From Paenibacillus sp. FSL H7-0331 (GTDB lineage Bacteria; Bacillota; Bacilli; Paenibacillales; NBRC-103111): DNA of 64,000 bases. The notes beneath the pieces were generated by a model that did no database searches, had not been told where the DNA came from, and worked only from the letters and a program-made list of their open reading frames with translations. Below, one piece after another: positions 27,398-37,467 of this stretch. The stretch's first letter is position 1. Each line of letters starts with the position of its first letter. Made by a program: the position numbers and the translations under genes. The DNA lies in NCBI RefSeq assembly GCF_001956045.1, contig NZ_MRTH01000038.1:15761-79760 (forward strand), in the 5' to 3' direction.

Positions 27398-27416
27398 GAT
27401 CCCATCCTTCTTGTCC

Positions 27417-28280
27417 TTATTTATTTACAACTAATCTAATTTCAATACCGGTAGGATCCTTCAGCGCCCAGTCTCCATTAGCCTCGGTCACGGCAATACC
27501 TGCTTGGCTAACCCGCTCAATGACAGCTTGCAGCTCGGCCTGGTTCGGAACAACGATGGTGAAGTAAGCCAATCCGGTGCCTTCTGCAGGTGCCAGAGGT
27601 GCGCCGACTCCCGCCCAAATATTCAGCCCGATATGATGATGGTAGCCACCCGCCGCTATGAATAATGCTCCCATGTTGGCCGCCCCATTCAGTTCGACCG
27701 TAAACCCGAGGACGTCGATATAAAAGGCTTTCGACTGCTGCAAATCGCTCACATGCAGATGAATATGCCCGATAATAGTTCCAGTCGGCAATCCAGTCCA
27801 AGACTCGTCTCCAGCTTCAGCAAGCAATCCGTCCCAATCGATCGGGTCAGTTGCCATCTTGTAATTCCCCTGCGCATCACGCTTCCAGCTCTCGCGAGGT
27901 CGGTCTCTGTAAATTTCAATACCGTTGTTATCCGGGTCAGCAATATATAAAGCCTCACTCACCAGATGATCCGCCTGCCCGATATGAATACCGGACTGAA
28001 TCAGATTTCTTAATGATAACCCCAGAGTCTTACGATCCGGAACGAGAATTGCAAAATGATACAGACCTGCTGAGGATCTGCGCGGTACTATGGCGCCTGT
28101 TACTTCTTGAATCGCTAACAAGACCTGATGCCCATCTACAGTAAATCTTGCACTGTCAGCCGTTTGATCCAATACCTGTAATCCGACAACTTCCTTATAA
28201 AACTGAATAGAGCGTGCCAGATTGCTAACCTTTAAATGAACCTCGCCGAGTACCGTATTGGGATGAATGGAATCTTTCAT
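27417..28280 (-). CDS. catE: Catechol-2,3-dioxygenase CatE (two VOC domains)
   Basis: 287 aa made of two vicinal-oxygen-chelate modules (about residues 10-125 and 165-285). Ligand-bearing strands GEVHLKV, GLYHFAILV, ALYIADPDNNGIEIYRD, GHIHLHV, and YHHHIGLNIWAG match Bacillus CatE, which cleaves catechols oxidatively. AAAGGGGAG precedes the ATG at 28280; the longer frame to 28310 has no support. Divergent from an HxlR regulator with two paired GTTAC/GTAAC sites between them. Confidence 0.87.
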   Translation of the reverse strand: MKDSIHPNTVLGEVHLKVSNLARSIQFYKEVVGLQVLDQTADSARFTVDGHQVLLAIQEVTGAIVPRRSSAGLYHFAILVPDRKTLGLSLRNLIQSGIHIGQADHLVSEALYIADPDNNGIEIYRDRPRESWKRDAQGNYKMATDPIDWDGLLAEAGDESWTGLPTGTIIGHIHLHVSDLQQSKAFYIDVLGFTVELNGAANMGALFIAAGGYHHHIGLNIWAGVGAPLAPAEGTGLAYFTIVVPNQAELQAVIERVSQAGIAVTEANGDWALKDPTGIEIRLVVNK

Positions 28281-28317
28281 TGTGCAGCTCCCCTTTAAGA
28301 TTAGAATCACGCATATA

Positions 28318-28386
28318 AGTTACTTTTCGTAACTAAATATACAATTATAACTTTTTAATGTCAAGTTTAATATTTACTTTTTGTAA
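28318..28386. promoter_or_regulatory. Two HxlR-type operators between catE and hxlR
   Basis: AGTTACTTTTCGTAACT (28318-28334) is a perfect inverted repeat with a 5-base spacer; TTACTTTTTGTAA (28374-28386) repeats the same core, with GTAACT continuing. Both lie in the AT-rich divergent promoter region. Confidence 0.75.
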
Positions 28387-28446
28387 CTTAATAATAAATA
28401 GTATATAATAAAAGAAAATCTACAACAATGCGAGGTGATCATACCT

Positions 28447-28797
28447 ATGAATACGCCTGTGATTCCATTTTCATTATGTCCGAGAGTCGAAAAAGGAATG
28501 CAGCTGTTAAGCAAACGCTGGTCAATCCTCATTATTTATCAGTTGATGAGCGGCACCCAGCGCTTTCACTCACTAGAGACTGCGCTTCCTGTTAGCGGTA
28601 GACTGCTGTCAGAACGTCTTAAAGAATTAGAGCAGGAGGGGATCGTCCTGAGAGAAGTGTTTCCGGAAACCCCTGTACGCATCCAATATTCATTAACCGA
28701 CAAAGGACATGCTTTAGCCCCGTTGATCAAAGAAATCGAAATATGGTCGGAGAACTGGATACAAGTTGAAGCTGATGATAAGACAGAGCTTGAATAA
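28447..28797 (+). CDS. HxlR/DUF24-family regulator, CatR/YodB-like
   Basis: 116 aa winged helix: CPRVEKGMQLLSKRWSILIIYQLMSGTQRFHSLE, LPVSGRLLSERLKELEQEGIV, and the wing PVRIQYSLTDKG. The single Cys at position 11 (FSLCPRVEKG) occupies the place of the redox-active Cys of YodB and CatR, which sense quinones and diamide and control catDE in Bacillus. GAGGTGAT supports the ATG at 28447 over the GTG at 28435. It probably represses catE and itself through the two flanking sites. Confidence 0.86.
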   Translation: MNTPVIPFSLCPRVEKGMQLLSKRWSILIIYQLMSGTQRFHSLETALPVSGRLLSERLKELEQEGIVLREVFPETPVRIQYSLTDKGHALAPLIKEIEIWSENWIQVEADDKTELE

Positions 28798-28806
28798 TGC
28801 AAAAAA

Positions 28807-28850
28807 GAACCTTCAGGCCCACTATTGTGGCAAGCTGAAGGTTCCTTTTA
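28807..28850. terminator. Terminator between hxlR and the VOC gene
   Basis: GAACCTTCAG/CTGAAGGTTC stem with CTTTTA on the right and a preceding A-run that would serve the minus-strand gene. Confidence 0.8.
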
Positions 28851-28920
28851 TCTAATTCATGCTTATCTATGTTGTTCAGCCTTTGGTAGCTCCCGCTGCG
28901 ATGCCTCAATGTCAGTCCGA

Positions 28921-29271
28921 TTATACATGAGCCAGAATGTTAATCAGCCTGCCAAATGGATCGCGAACGTAGAAACGCCGAACGCCCCATGGCTCATCAA
29001 TCGGCCCATATTGTATGGGGAAACCAGCCTTCTTCATGCGTTCAAGCGCATCATCGACATCATCAACCTCAATCGACAGGTCAGGTGTAGGCGTGCCGCT
29101 GCCCCCCTGTGAAGCGAAGCTAATTTGAATGCTCATCTCCTCATCAGAGCCGTAGGTTCCAATCCAGCCATGATCCATCAATAGCTCAAGGCCGAGCACG
29201 TCCTGGTAAAAGGATTTAGCCGCGGTAATATCCTGCGTTTCTATATTGGCGACGATTCGCTTGACCTTCAT
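28921..29271 (-). CDS. VOC-family (glyoxalase/bleomycin resistance-like) protein
   Basis: 116 aa single VOC module: VKRIVANIETQDITAAKSFYQDVLGLEL, GGSGTPTPDLSIEVDDVDDALERMKKAGFPI and EPWGVRRFYVRDPFGRLINIL with the C-terminal Glu ligand replaced by an Asn-Ile-Leu end. Function not assignable; members bind antibiotics, act as isomerases or lyases. GGAGG about eight bases before the ATG at 29271. Confidence 0.8.
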   Translation of the reverse strand: MKVKRIVANIETQDITAAKSFYQDVLGLELLMDHGWIGTYGSDEEMSIQISFASQGGSGTPTPDLSIEVDDVDDALERMKKAGFPIQYGPIDEPWGVRRFYVRDPFGRLINILAHV

Positions 29272-29405
29272 TTTTCCAGCCTCCAATTATTAACTTTTTC
29301 ATTCGATATAGTTAACATTCGGTATATAACAAATATTTCCTCTTCATATCTACTAATCCATCTCACTTTTTTTGTGCATCCTTCTGTTTTGCAGCTTTTC
29401 AGACA

Positions 29406-29433
29406 GAAAAAAACCGCCGTTCGTCACGGCGGC
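29406..29433 (-). terminator. Terminator of glcB
   Basis: Minus strand CCGCCGT/ACGGCGG stem followed by seven T. Confidence 0.88.
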
Positions 29434-29448
29434 CTGCAATCAAGTAAC

Positions 29449-31629
29449 TCAGGCTTTCAAAGCTGCACTGGATTTGTATTCAATCCGACGACGATGCAAG
29501 ATCGGCTCTGTATAGCCATTCGGCTGATGATATCCCTCAAATACGAGCTCACATGCGGCCTGAAAGGAAATCGACCGATCGAAATCCGCGGCCATCGGAC
29601 GATAAACCGGATCGGCAGCATTTTGCCCATCAACTACAGCAGCCATCCGCTTCAGCGTTTCCTGAACCTGCTCCTTCGTACAAATACCATGGTGCAGCCA
29701 ATTGGCGATGTGCTGGCTGGAAATACGCAGCGTAGCGCGATCTTCCATCAGACCTATATTGTTAATATCCGGTACCTTGGAGCAGCCGATTCCCTGTTCG
29801 ACCCAGCGAACCACGTAGCCCAATATCCCTTGAGCGTTATTATCCAACTCCTGTTGAATCTGTTCAGCGCTCCATTGTGGGTTCTTTTCCAGTGGAATGT
29901 GCAAAATATCGTCGCGCAAATCGCTGATCGATAGCTTGAGGTGATCCTGAACCTGCTGCACATCGACCTGATGGTAATGCAGTGCATGGAGTGCAGCTGC
30001 TGTCGGTGAAGGAACCCATGCCGTATTGGCACCTGCTTGTGGATGCCCGATCTTTTGCTTTAGCATATCGCTCATCAAATCCGGCATCGCCCACATCCCT
30101 TTACCAATCTGGGCGCGACCCTGAAGACCGCAATCCAAACCGACATTGACGTTCGATTTCTCGTAGCTTTGCAGCCAACGGGAAGTTTTCATTTCGCTTT
30201 TACGGATCATGGGGCCAGCTTCCATGGAAGTATGCATCTCATCACCTGTACGGTCAAGGAAACCGGTATTGATGAAGACGATCCGTTCCTTGACTTCACG
30301 AATGCAGTTTTTCAGATTCAATGAAGTGCGGCGTTCTTCGTCCATCACCCCTATTTTAAGCGTGTTCCGTTTCAAACCGAGCATATCCTCGACACGATCA
30401 AACAATTCATTGGCAAAAGCCGCTTCCGCCGAACCATGCATTTTGGGCTTCACGATATAGACGGATCCCTTCGCAGAATTCTGGTAAGGACCGTTCCCTA
30501 GTAACGTATGCTTGGCAATCAAGCTGGTCATCACCGCATCCATAATGCCTTCGGGAATCTCCTGACCGTCTTGATCAAGAATGGCATTGATCGTCATCAA
30601 GTGTCCCACATTCCGAACAAATAACAGGGAACGACCACGCAGGCTGATCGCTTCACCAGTTGGTGATATATAGCTCCGGTCCGGGTTCATCGACCGTGTC
30701 ACCGTGCTGCTGCCTTTGGCAAAAATCGCCTGCAGATCGCCCTTCATCAGTCCCAGCCAGCTGCTGTATACAAGTACCTTATCCTCAGCATCGACCGCAG
30801 TTACCGAATCCTCACAGTCCATGATCGTTGTTAGCGCAGCTTCCATTACGATATCCTTCACGCCTGCGCCATCCGTCCGGCCAATGGCATGAGTACGATC
30901 AATCTGAATTTCAAAATGCAGTCCATTATTGCGAAGCAGCACTGCAGAAGGACTTGCTGATTGTCCTTGGTAGCCTGTAAATTGGGCAGCCTTGTGCAGT
31001 CCCGTTACCGTTCCATCCTTAAGTGATACCGATAATTGGCCATCTACAACTGTGTAAGCAACCGCATCCTGATGAGAGCCTTCGCTGAGCGGTGCCGACT
31101 GATCGAGAAAATTTTTGGCAAAAGCAATAACTTTATCTCCACGTACCGGATTATAGGCAGCCTGACGTTCAGCTCCGCCCTCATCACTGATCGCATCTGT
31201 TCCATAAAGTGCATCATACAAGCTGCCCCAGCGAGCGTTCGCCGCATTCAGCGCATAACGGGCATTATTGACAGGCACAACCAGCTGAGGTCCGGCCTGT
31301 ACGGCAATTTCATCATCGACATTTTCGGTTGTGACTTTGAAATCTGCTGCTATCGGCTCCAAATACCCGATTTCCTGCAAATAAGCCTTATAGGCATCAA
31401 AATCAAAGTTGTTCTTATTATTTTTGTGCCAAACATTCAACAGCTGCTGAATCTCATCCCGTCTGACCAAAAGAGCCTTGTTCTTGGGAGCCAATTCATG
31501 GACTAATGTATCCAGCTCAGACCAAAAAAACGCACCATCCACACCCGTCCCGGGAAGCGCTTGCGAATTGATAAAATCATAAAGTACCGTAGCAACCTGA
31601 AGCTTTCCAACTTGAGTATAGTCTGCCAT
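29449..31629 (-). CDS. glcB: Malate synthase G
   Basis: Condenses glyoxylate with acetyl-CoA to malate in the cytosol. At 726 aa it is the monomeric G isoform, not the shorter AceB. Landmarks: [23 protein letters not shown] (catalytic Asp/Glu region), [17 protein letters not shown], the [26 protein letters not shown] block, and [26 protein letters not shown] precedes the ATG. No isocitrate lyase is nearby, so it may serve glycolate/glyoxylate use. The promoter shares its architecture and operator with the FAH gene at 52807. Confidence 0.95.
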   Translation of the reverse strand: MADYTQVGKLQVATVLYDFINSQALPGTGVDGAFFWSELDTLVHELAPKNKALLVRRDEIQQLLNVWHKNNKNNFDFDAYKAYLQEIGYLEPIAADFKVTTENVDDEIAVQAGPQLVVPVNNARYALNAANARWGSLYDALYGTDAISDEGGAERQAAYNPVRGDKVIAFAKNFLDQSAPLSEGSHQDAVAYTVVDGQLSVSLKDGTVTGLHKAAQFTGYQGQSASPSAVLLRNNGLHFEIQIDRTHAIGRTDGAGVKDIVMEAALTTIMDCEDSVTAVDAEDKVLVYSSWLGLMKGDLQAIFAKGSSTVTRSMNPDRSYISPTGEAISLRGRSLLFVRNVGHLMTINAILDQDGQEIPEGIMDAVMTSLIAKHTLLGNGPYQNSAKGSVYIVKPKMHGSAEAAFANELFDRVEDMLGLKRNTLKIGVMDEERRTSLNLKNCIREVKERIVFINTGFLDRTGDEMHTSMEAGPMIRKSEMKTSRWLQSYEKSNVNVGLDCGLQGRAQIGKGMWAMPDLMSDMLKQKIGHPQAGANTAWVPSPTAAALHALHYHQVDVQQVQDHLKLSISDLRDDILHIPLEKNPQWSAEQIQQELDNNAQGILGYVVRWVEQGIGCSKVPDINNIGLMEDRATLRISSQHIANWLHHGICTKEQVQETLKRMAAVVDGQNAADPVYRPMAADFDRSISFQAACELVFEGYHQPNGYTEPILHRRRIEYKSSAALKA

Positions 31630-31669
31630 TGTTATTCCTCCTAAGGGCTTATTTGTAGATAAGCGAGTA

Positions 31670-31745
31670 TTATTAGTTCATTATAATGAACTATGTTCAT
31701 GAATATTATAAACTCATTGTAGCACCAAATCACTTCAATGGTCAA
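31670..31745 (-). promoter_or_regulatory. glcB promoter and three-half-site operator
   Basis: Minus strand: TTGACC (31745-31740), 18 bases, TACAAT (31721-31716), 16 bases, then TGAACATAGTTCA followed by TTATAATGAAC (31699-31673). The inner AGTTCATTATAATGAACT is a perfect palindrome. The same hexamers and the same three GAAC/GTTC half-sites occur at 52695-52768. Confidence 0.8.
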
Positions 31746-31833
31746 TTTAAAAGTATCTGATTCTCTTCAACCTACGGTACTCAACATTATGTTACAATCA
31801 GAGAACATGAATTTTTATGGTTGGGGGATTTGT

Positions 31834-32799
31834 ATGGGAGAGTTACTTGCGATCGGCGCGCTGCTGCTCTTTTCTTTGAATGTGATTATTACTAAGGTCG
31901 CCAGCGGCAGACTTGATTTAAATACCGGCTTTTTGATTTCCATTTCGATGAATGTGCTGTTTGCAGGTCTGATTTTTCTTGGGCAGTGGATGTATAATGG
32001 CTATTCGATGGAGTTTCACGGATGGGGCTTTTTCATGTTCATGTTATCCGGCTTATTTGCCTCCTACCTCGGCCGTTACCTGTACTTCGATTCGATTGCC
32101 AAATTGGGACCAGCCAAAGCCAGCACGTTTATGATCAGCAATCCGCTGTTCACCGTCATCATTTCCTGGCTGTTTCTGCATGAACAACTGCATGCTTTGG
32201 AGCTGGCCGCGATGTTCGTCGTAATGTTGGGGTTATTTATCGTAAGCTTTAAGCCTACCCAAGCAGGACGGGCTGTTAAAGCAACAGCAGCAGGATCAGA
32301 TAGTACATCAGGAAACTCTAATCAACATGCAGGCCAATCTGCCAAAAAGCGTTGGAGCGGACTTATTCAGCCCGGTGTTTGGTTAGCCTTGATGGGCTCG
32401 ATTTCGTACGCGCTGGGCAACATTACTAGAGGAACGGCCATTCACGATTGGAATGAGCCTGTATTGGGAGGTTTTGTGGGAGCCTTAACTGGGCTGCTGC
32501 TGCAGGTTCTGCTGAACAAAACAACAAGGACTTTTCTATCCGACCTTCGTGCCGCCGACAGAAAAGGTGTATGGTTATACGCTATAAGCGGGATATTGAC
32601 GATAACGGCTCAGATCGGGCACATGGCGGCTATGCATTACATTCCGATTTCGGTCGCTACTTTGATCACCAACTCCCAGCCGCTGCTGGTCATACCACTC
32701 AGTTATTTTCTGCTCAAAAACCAAGAGGGCATTAATCTGTGTACGATAGTGGGGAGCTTGCTCGTGCTGCTCGGGATTTCAGCGATTATTTTGAATTAA
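31834..32799 (+). CDS. EamA/DMT-family transporter
   Basis: 321 aa, ten predicted helices in two EamA repeats (GELLAIGALLLFSLNVIITKVASGR and GVWLALMGSISYALGNITRGTAI), separated by a polar Ser/Thr/Gln loop at about residues 150-185. Drug/metabolite exporter superfamily; substrate unknown. The upstream 32 codons of open frame lack a ribosome site, whereas TTGGGGGA precedes the ATG at 31834. Confidence 0.85.
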   Translation: MGELLAIGALLLFSLNVIITKVASGRLDLNTGFLISISMNVLFAGLIFLGQWMYNGYSMEFHGWGFFMFMLSGLFASYLGRYLYFDSIAKLGPAKASTFMISNPLFTVIISWLFLHEQLHALELAAMFVVMLGLFIVSFKPTQAGRAVKATAAGSDSTSGNSNQHAGQSAKKRWSGLIQPGVWLALMGSISYALGNITRGTAIHDWNEPVLGGFVGALTGLLLQVLLNKTTRTFLSDLRAADRKGVWLYAISGILTITAQIGHMAAMHYIPISVATLITNSQPLLVIPLSYFLLKNQEGINLCTIVGSLLVLLGISAIILN

Positions 32800-32862
32800 A
32801 GTGCGATACTACTATATTCTCTGGATATGTCAATAGTCTTCACCCAGGAAAACACACAAAAA

Positions 32863-32884
32863 ACCGCCTTTTAGCGGCTTTTAT
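32863..32884. terminator. Terminator shared by the DMT and CAP-domain genes
   Basis: CCGC/GCGG core stem, extended by a G-U and an A-U pair, flanked by A7 on the left and TTTTAT on the right. Confidence 0.65.
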
Positions 32885-32910
32885 GTCTGTCTGTCATGTG
32901 TGAACTTCAT

Positions 32911-33762
32911 CTATGAAATAAATTCCTGAACCCATTCACCATTGTAATAACCAACACCAATTTTGGTATACGTGTTGTTTAAGATATTGGCTCGATGTCC
33001 CGGACTGTTCATCCACTCATTCATAACTTGCTCGGGGCTGGTTTGGCCCTTGGCGATATTTTCACCTGCAGTATTGTAAGAGATCTGGAATTTATCCATC
33101 ATCTGAAACGGCGATCCGTATGTTGGAGAATTATGATCGAAGTAATTATTGTTGTACATATCTTGTGCTTTGGCGAGAGCCATTTGAGACAGCTTGTCAT
33201 CCATCATAAGTGCACCGAGCCCCGCATCTGTTCTTTGTTTGTTAACTAGCTGCAATACTTGCTGCTCATAAGGGCTTGATGTGGAGGTTTTATCTGCTGG
33301 ATTTGCTCCAGGATTTGTGATTGGGTTCGTTCCCGGGTTTGTCGTTGGACTTGCTCCCGGGTTCGTTACCGGATTTGTTCCTGGGTATGTCGTTGGGCTT
33401 GCTCCTGGGTTCATTATTGGGCTAGTCCCCGGATTTGTCGTTGGGCTAGTACCTGGATTCATCACTGGGTTCGTTCCCGGGTTTGTTGTTGGGCTTGTAC
33501 CTGGATTCGTTATCGGGTTTGTTCCTGTTCCTGGTACTTGTCCGCCTGCAAGCCATTGGGGAAGTGTAAATGGGTCCTGTTTCACGGTAATCGTGGATTG
33601 TTGAGCTCCTGGTGTAGATACGGATGATGCCTGGGTAACAACAGATCCTTCTAATGTTTTCTGAGCAGCATTAGGTGCAGCCTGCTGCATACGTGTCATA
33701 TTGTCATTCTTCGTGCAGCCTGCTGCCAGTAAAATAGTGGCTATCATGAATAAAGTTTTCAT
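32911..33762 (-). CDS. CAP-domain (SCP/PR1-like) lipoprotein with Asn-Pro-Gly-Thr repeats
   Basis: 283 aa. Lipoprotein signal with lipobox LLAAGC; a Gln/Ser linker; about ten 8-residue repeats of the form NPxTNPGT / SPTTNPGA (residues about 83-165); then a CAP domain (QQVLQLVNKQRTDAGLGAL, YFDHNSPTYGSP, GENIAKGQTSPEQVMNEWMNSPGHRANIL). Related to YkwD-type proteins secreted by bacilli. The repeat probably spaces the domain through the wall. GGAGGG supports the ATG at 33762. Confidence 0.9.
   Translation of the reverse strand: MKTLFMIATILLAAGCTKNDNMTRMQQAAPNAAQKTLEGSVVTQASSVSTPGAQQSTITVKQDPFTLPQWLAGGQVPGTGTNPITNPGTSPTTNPGTNPVMNPGTSPTTNPGTSPIMNPGASPTTYPGTNPVTNPGASPTTNPGTNPITNPGANPADKTSTSSPYEQQVLQLVNKQRTDAGLGALMMDDKLSQMALAKAQDMYNNNYFDHNSPTYGSPFQMMDKFQISYNTAGENIAKGQTSPEQVMNEWMNSPGHRANILNNTYTKIGVGYYNGEWVQEFIS
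33285..33525 (-). repeat. In-gene tandem repeat coding (N/S)P-x-T-NPG-(T/A)
   Basis: A 24-bp period, with a 48-bp alternation of Asn-Pro and Ser-Pro units, encodes the stalk of the CAP-domain lipoprotein. Copies vary at synonymous and a few amino-acid positions (one YPG), so it is not a recent perfect expansion. Confidence 0.85.
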
Positions 33763-33900
33763 CCTAGTACCCTCCAAATGTTTTTGTTATTGTGGTAACG
33801 GTGACAGCATGCAAGTCACTCGTTACCCGCTTAACATACCCATTGGAACGTCGCATTAATGCTGGTAAATCCTAATCAATCACAACCAAGTCAAGCCGCT

Positions 33901-34083
33901 CTAGATATCATTTAAATTTAACGGTTCGTCTTCTTTTCCTTCATTAAGATCATCCTTCATTAAATTGATGGAAGTAGTGCTCTTTGCATTTTCCAAGGTG
34001 TCATTCACAAAAGCCATATCCTGATTTTCCGCTTGGGTGTTCGTAGTGCCTACGTAGTTATTTTTATGCTTCTTATTTTCCAT
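33901..34083 (-). CDS. Small hydrophilic protein, unknown
   Basis: 60 aa, acidic C-terminus (DDLNEGKEDEPLNLNDI) and Lys/Asn-rich N-terminus. AAGGAG sits nine bases before the ATG at 34083. No family recognised. Lies between the CAP lipoprotein and the aminopeptidase on the same strand, with 138 bases to the former. Confidence 0.6.
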   Translation of the reverse strand: MENKKHKNNYVGTTNTQAENQDMAFVNDTLENAKSTTSINLMKDDLNEGKEDEPLNLNDI

Positions 34084-34151
34084 TTTCAAATTCTCCTTAT
34101 AAAGTGATTGTAAGTCTTAATGATAGGATGCCCAATTTATCGACCAACATT

Positions 34152-34180
34152 AAAAAAAGCACAACCTTTATGGCTGTGCT
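34152..34180 (-). terminator. Terminator of the aminopeptidase gene
   Basis: Minus strand AGCACA/TGTGCT with further CC/GG pairing, followed by seven T. Confidence 0.85.
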
Positions 34181-34214
34181 GGTATAAACAAGGAATTTAT
34201 CTTCTTCGTGTGTA

Positions 34215-35447
34215 TCAGAATGCCCAGTTCCCCTTGTGAAATACAAGCTCTCTATTGCCTTCATCAGTTACACCGTAAATGTCCATCTCTGCTGAACCAA
34301 TCATAAAGTCCACATGGGTAATGCTCGTGTTAAGCCCTTGGGCTTTCAGCTCATCCTGCGACATCTTTTTGCCGTCTTTGAGACAAAAAGCATAAGCGCT
34401 GCCAATTGCCAAGTGATTTGAGGCATTTTCGTCAAAAAGTGTATTGTAATAAAGGATATTCGACTCCGAGATGGGAGAAGCATGAGGAACCAGCGCAACC
34501 TCACCCAAATAATGCGATCCTTCATCCATATTAATCAAGTCCTTCAATGTGGCTTCACCCTGAGCAGCGGTACAATCGATAATACGCCCATTCTCAAAAG
34601 TAAGTGTAAACCCGTCAATGAGTTGACCGCCATAGCTCAAAGGCTTTGTGCTGGACACTTTGCCGTTAACTCCGCCAGCGAAAGGTGCAGTAAACACTTC
34701 TTCCGTTGGCATGTTGGCGACAAATGCATTCCCGTGCTCGTCGATGCTGTCAGCAGCAACCCAGATATGACCCTCAGGCAGTTCAATGGTCAGATCCGTT
34801 CCCGGGGCCAGATAGTGCAGTTTTTTGTATTTCTTGGCATTGAGATAGTCCGATTTCTGGTTCAATCTACTTACATGCTCTTCCCACGCTTTAACGGGGT
34901 TCTCCTGATCAACGCGTACGGTTTTGAAAATCGCTTCCCATAGCTTAGCTACCTGCTCTTCCTCTGGCAGCCCAGGAAATACCTTAGCCGCCCAGTTTTT
35001 CGAAGGAGCCGCAACTACACACCAGCTGAATTTATCTGATTGCAGGTACTGCCGATACTTCGCCATCGCTTTACCGTATGTTTTTTGATGATTGACAATT
35101 CGTTCCTGGGACACACCTTTGAGCAGGTCAGGGTCTGACGATACGACACTGATCACCGCGGCACCTTTCTCAACAAGCTCCAGCATTTCTCCGGCGTACC
35201 ATTTGGGTTCTTCCAAAAACGACTCATCTGCCGCCAAATCGTATCGCAGACGAGATACTGTATCGTCGGTCCAATTGACCTTGACCAAATAGGCCCCTGC
35301 TTCATAAGCCTTTTTCGCGATAATTCGAATCAACTCGGCCGCCTCAATCGTACCGTTGATAACGAGCGTTTGTCCCTTTTGAATGTTAACACCAATCTTG
35401 ACGACGAGCTCGGCATAGCTGCTTAACTGTTGTTGGAATTCCAGCAT
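34215..35447 (-). CDS. M29-family aminopeptidase (AmpS/PepS type)
   Basis: 410-aa cytosolic metalloaminopeptidase. N-terminal domain SSYAELVVKIGVNIQKGQTLVINGTIEAAELIR; C-terminal metal site residues in NMPTEEVFTAPF (Glu), DEGSHYLGEVALVPHASPIS (Glu, His), SNHLAIGSAYAFCL (His) and THVDFMIGSAEMDIYG (His, Asp). Removes N-terminal residues from peptides in nutrition and turnover. Single gene with terminator. Confidence 0.92.
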   Translation of the reverse strand: MLEFQQQLSSYAELVVKIGVNIQKGQTLVINGTIEAAELIRIIAKKAYEAGAYLVKVNWTDDTVSRLRYDLAADESFLEEPKWYAGEMLELVEKGAAVISVVSSDPDLLKGVSQERIVNHQKTYGKAMAKYRQYLQSDKFSWCVVAAPSKNWAAKVFPGLPEEEQVAKLWEAIFKTVRVDQENPVKAWEEHVSRLNQKSDYLNAKKYKKLHYLAPGTDLTIELPEGHIWVAADSIDEHGNAFVANMPTEEVFTAPFAGGVNGKVSSTKPLSYGGQLIDGFTLTFENGRIIDCTAAQGEATLKDLINMDEGSHYLGEVALVPHASPISESNILYYNTLFDENASNHLAIGSAYAFCLKDGKKMSQDELKAQGLNTSITHVDFMIGSAEMDIYGVTDEGNRELVFHKGNWAF

Positions 35448-35708
35448 TGTGTATCCCTCCTATGAATTCAATAGCCTCTCGGCATTCGCCGAGGTAGATG
35501 GGACAAGGCTTTTCCTGACCCATTAAAACTACTTTCCTCCTACTTTCGTTGGGGGATTTTTTTATTTCAACCGCAATCGGAACTGGGAAAAATGGTTGAA
35601 ATTACCGCCGTTTGTTTGTCTAAAACACTTGACATTTCTAAAATTGCCCCAAAATCGTGTGGGAAGGGTATCGATTTTCCCTTACTACTCGTGATTGAGG
35701 TGTTCTTA

Positions 35709-37205
35709 TTGAAACCTGTTTTCGTTGCCCATGCTGACTACCAACGTTTTGTTCTTGATCAACTTCGCCAGCATTATACCCATGGTTTAGCCGTACTCGT
35801 ACCCAGGGATTGGCCTATTATTTGGAAATGCCTTATTTCGGACCTCTCCTATACGGCTGCTTTTCTTCGCGACTCTTACGCAGACAAAGGTCCGGCGCCA
35901 CGAGACCCAGCTTCCATGCTTCGTTCGTACTTGCTCTTCCTTCTTGTTCGGCCTGAGATCGGCATCACCGCTTGGGTCGATGAGATGTACCGCGTTCCGC
36001 TTTACTCGATCTTAAGTGGCTTCGAACCCGGTGATATTCCAGGCGTCGGTACGTTCTACGATTTCCTCGCTCGATTCTGGGCTTCCGAAGTGAAGAACCT
36101 CAAACCCAAAAACAAACCTAAAAAGCGTAAGCCAAAGCGCGGAAAAAAAGGTGAGAAAGCTCCTACAATTTCAGTTGGCAAGGTCAAGCGCCTGGTCGAT
36201 TATTTGCTTCGCTCAGGAGCTAAGTTACAAAAACAGCCTTTCGATCGCCTGCTGGAATTCTTTCATTCCCAAATCGTTTCCGTTTCGGCGAAACTCGGTC
36301 TGCTGGGGGATAGGGACGCTTTGACACTAGCCGGTGATGGCACACCGCTCGTCACCTCAAGTTATCCCCGCAGCAAGCCGACTTGTGATTGCAGTGCCCA
36401 AGGCCTTGCGAACTGCCCACACCGCCGCCTGTATTCCCAGCCAGACTGCGACTCCGGTTGGGACAGCGCACGGGAGAAGTACTTCAATGGTTACCACTTG
36501 TACATGCTCTCTGCGGCAAACAGCCAGCATGACTTGCCTTTATATCCACGACTCCAGCCTGCTTCCCGGCATGACGCTGTGAGTGTGGTCGTCAGCTCCA
36601 TCGAATTTACGCAACGTTTCACCTTAGGCACAGTCGATAAGATCTTACTCGATGCCGCGCATGACGCTGAGGCCATCTATGAATGGTTGGAACACCAACA
36701 CATGGAGCCCTTCATTGATCTCAACAACCGGAAAAAGAAGAACACGGATACCGATTCTGACATGCAGATTTCACCAACGGGTGTGCCGATTTGCCCCATC
36801 GGCAAAGAGATGAAACCCAATGGCTATGACAATACCCAGAACCGACAGAAATGGCGCTGTCCGCTAGCTTGCGGATCGAAGAACTCGTGCCCCACTCCTT
36901 GTTCCACCGCTAAATACGGCCGGACTTACCATACCTTCAAAGCGGATAACCTTCGTCTGTTTCCGAAGACAAACAGGCAGTCCGAAGCTTGGAAAGAGAT
37001 CTACAAACGCCGCACCTCGGTCGAGCGCTCCAACAAACGGGAAAAGATTGATTACAAGCTCGAAGCCGGACGTCATCGTTCCACGAAGATGTGGTACATC
37101 CGGATCTACGGCATCATGATGTGCCAACACATCGATGCTTGGTATGCCCACCAGCAAAAGGAGCTTGAACGGCTACAGCCGCAACTGCTGAAAAACGCTT
37201 CCTAG
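35709..37205 (+). mobile_element. IS transposase (DDE type, family unresolved)
   Basis: 498 aa from a TTG at 35709 preceded by GAGGTG; the frame is open to 35592 without a ribosome site. N-terminal domain MLRSYLLFLLVRPEIGITAWVDEMYRVPLYSILSGF, a Lys-rich linker, a central block LTLAGDGTPLVTSSYPRSKPTCDC and LDAAHDAEAIYEWLE (plausible Asp residues of an RNase-H fold), a Cys cluster (CPIGKEMKPNGYD... CPLACGSKNSCPTPC), and the C-terminal RRTSVERSNKREKIDYKLEAGRHRSTKMWYIR with the likely catalytic Glu. It belongs to the IS4/IS5/IS1182-like superfamily. I could not find terminal inverted repeats or a target duplication, so element ends are not given. The gene looks intact. Confidence 0.85.
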
Positions 37206-37420
37206 CTTATTGCCCTTTTTGAAAAAATGCCATCCGTTGGCTTGTTTGCCGTACCCATTTTTGAAAGTGGATTTCACATCCAGATTTACCTGCCTACTTT
37301 TCATCTTTTGAGCCTCATTTTAGCTCAGATCGCCCCCATAACTCCGAGAGTCTATTTCATGGTTTCTCTCACCATTTTAATGTAAAAAAACAGAAAAGCA
37401 AAAGCTCCGTTCTTTTTAGC

Positions 37421-37458
37421 AAAAAAGACACCTCCATTGTAATAAATGAATGTGTCTT
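37421..37458 (-). terminator. Terminator of the DinB-family gene
   Basis: Minus strand AAGACAC/GTGTCTT stem with a 20-base loop, followed by TTTTTT. Confidence 0.55.
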
Positions 37459-37467
37459 AAATTTAGT

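Noticed and set aside
33285..33525. Repetitive DNA that might suggest a CRISPR array
   Set aside because: Period of 24 bp with no spacers, in frame with a coding stalk, and no cas genes.
33281..33604. Plus-strand frame of 107 codons rich in Gly/Val/Pro
   Set aside because: Antisense reflection of the Asn-Pro-Gly-Thr repeats in the CAP-domain gene.
35448..37420. Terminal inverted repeats for the transposase
   Set aside because: Compared the flanks by eye and found no convincing match, so no element boundary is claimed.
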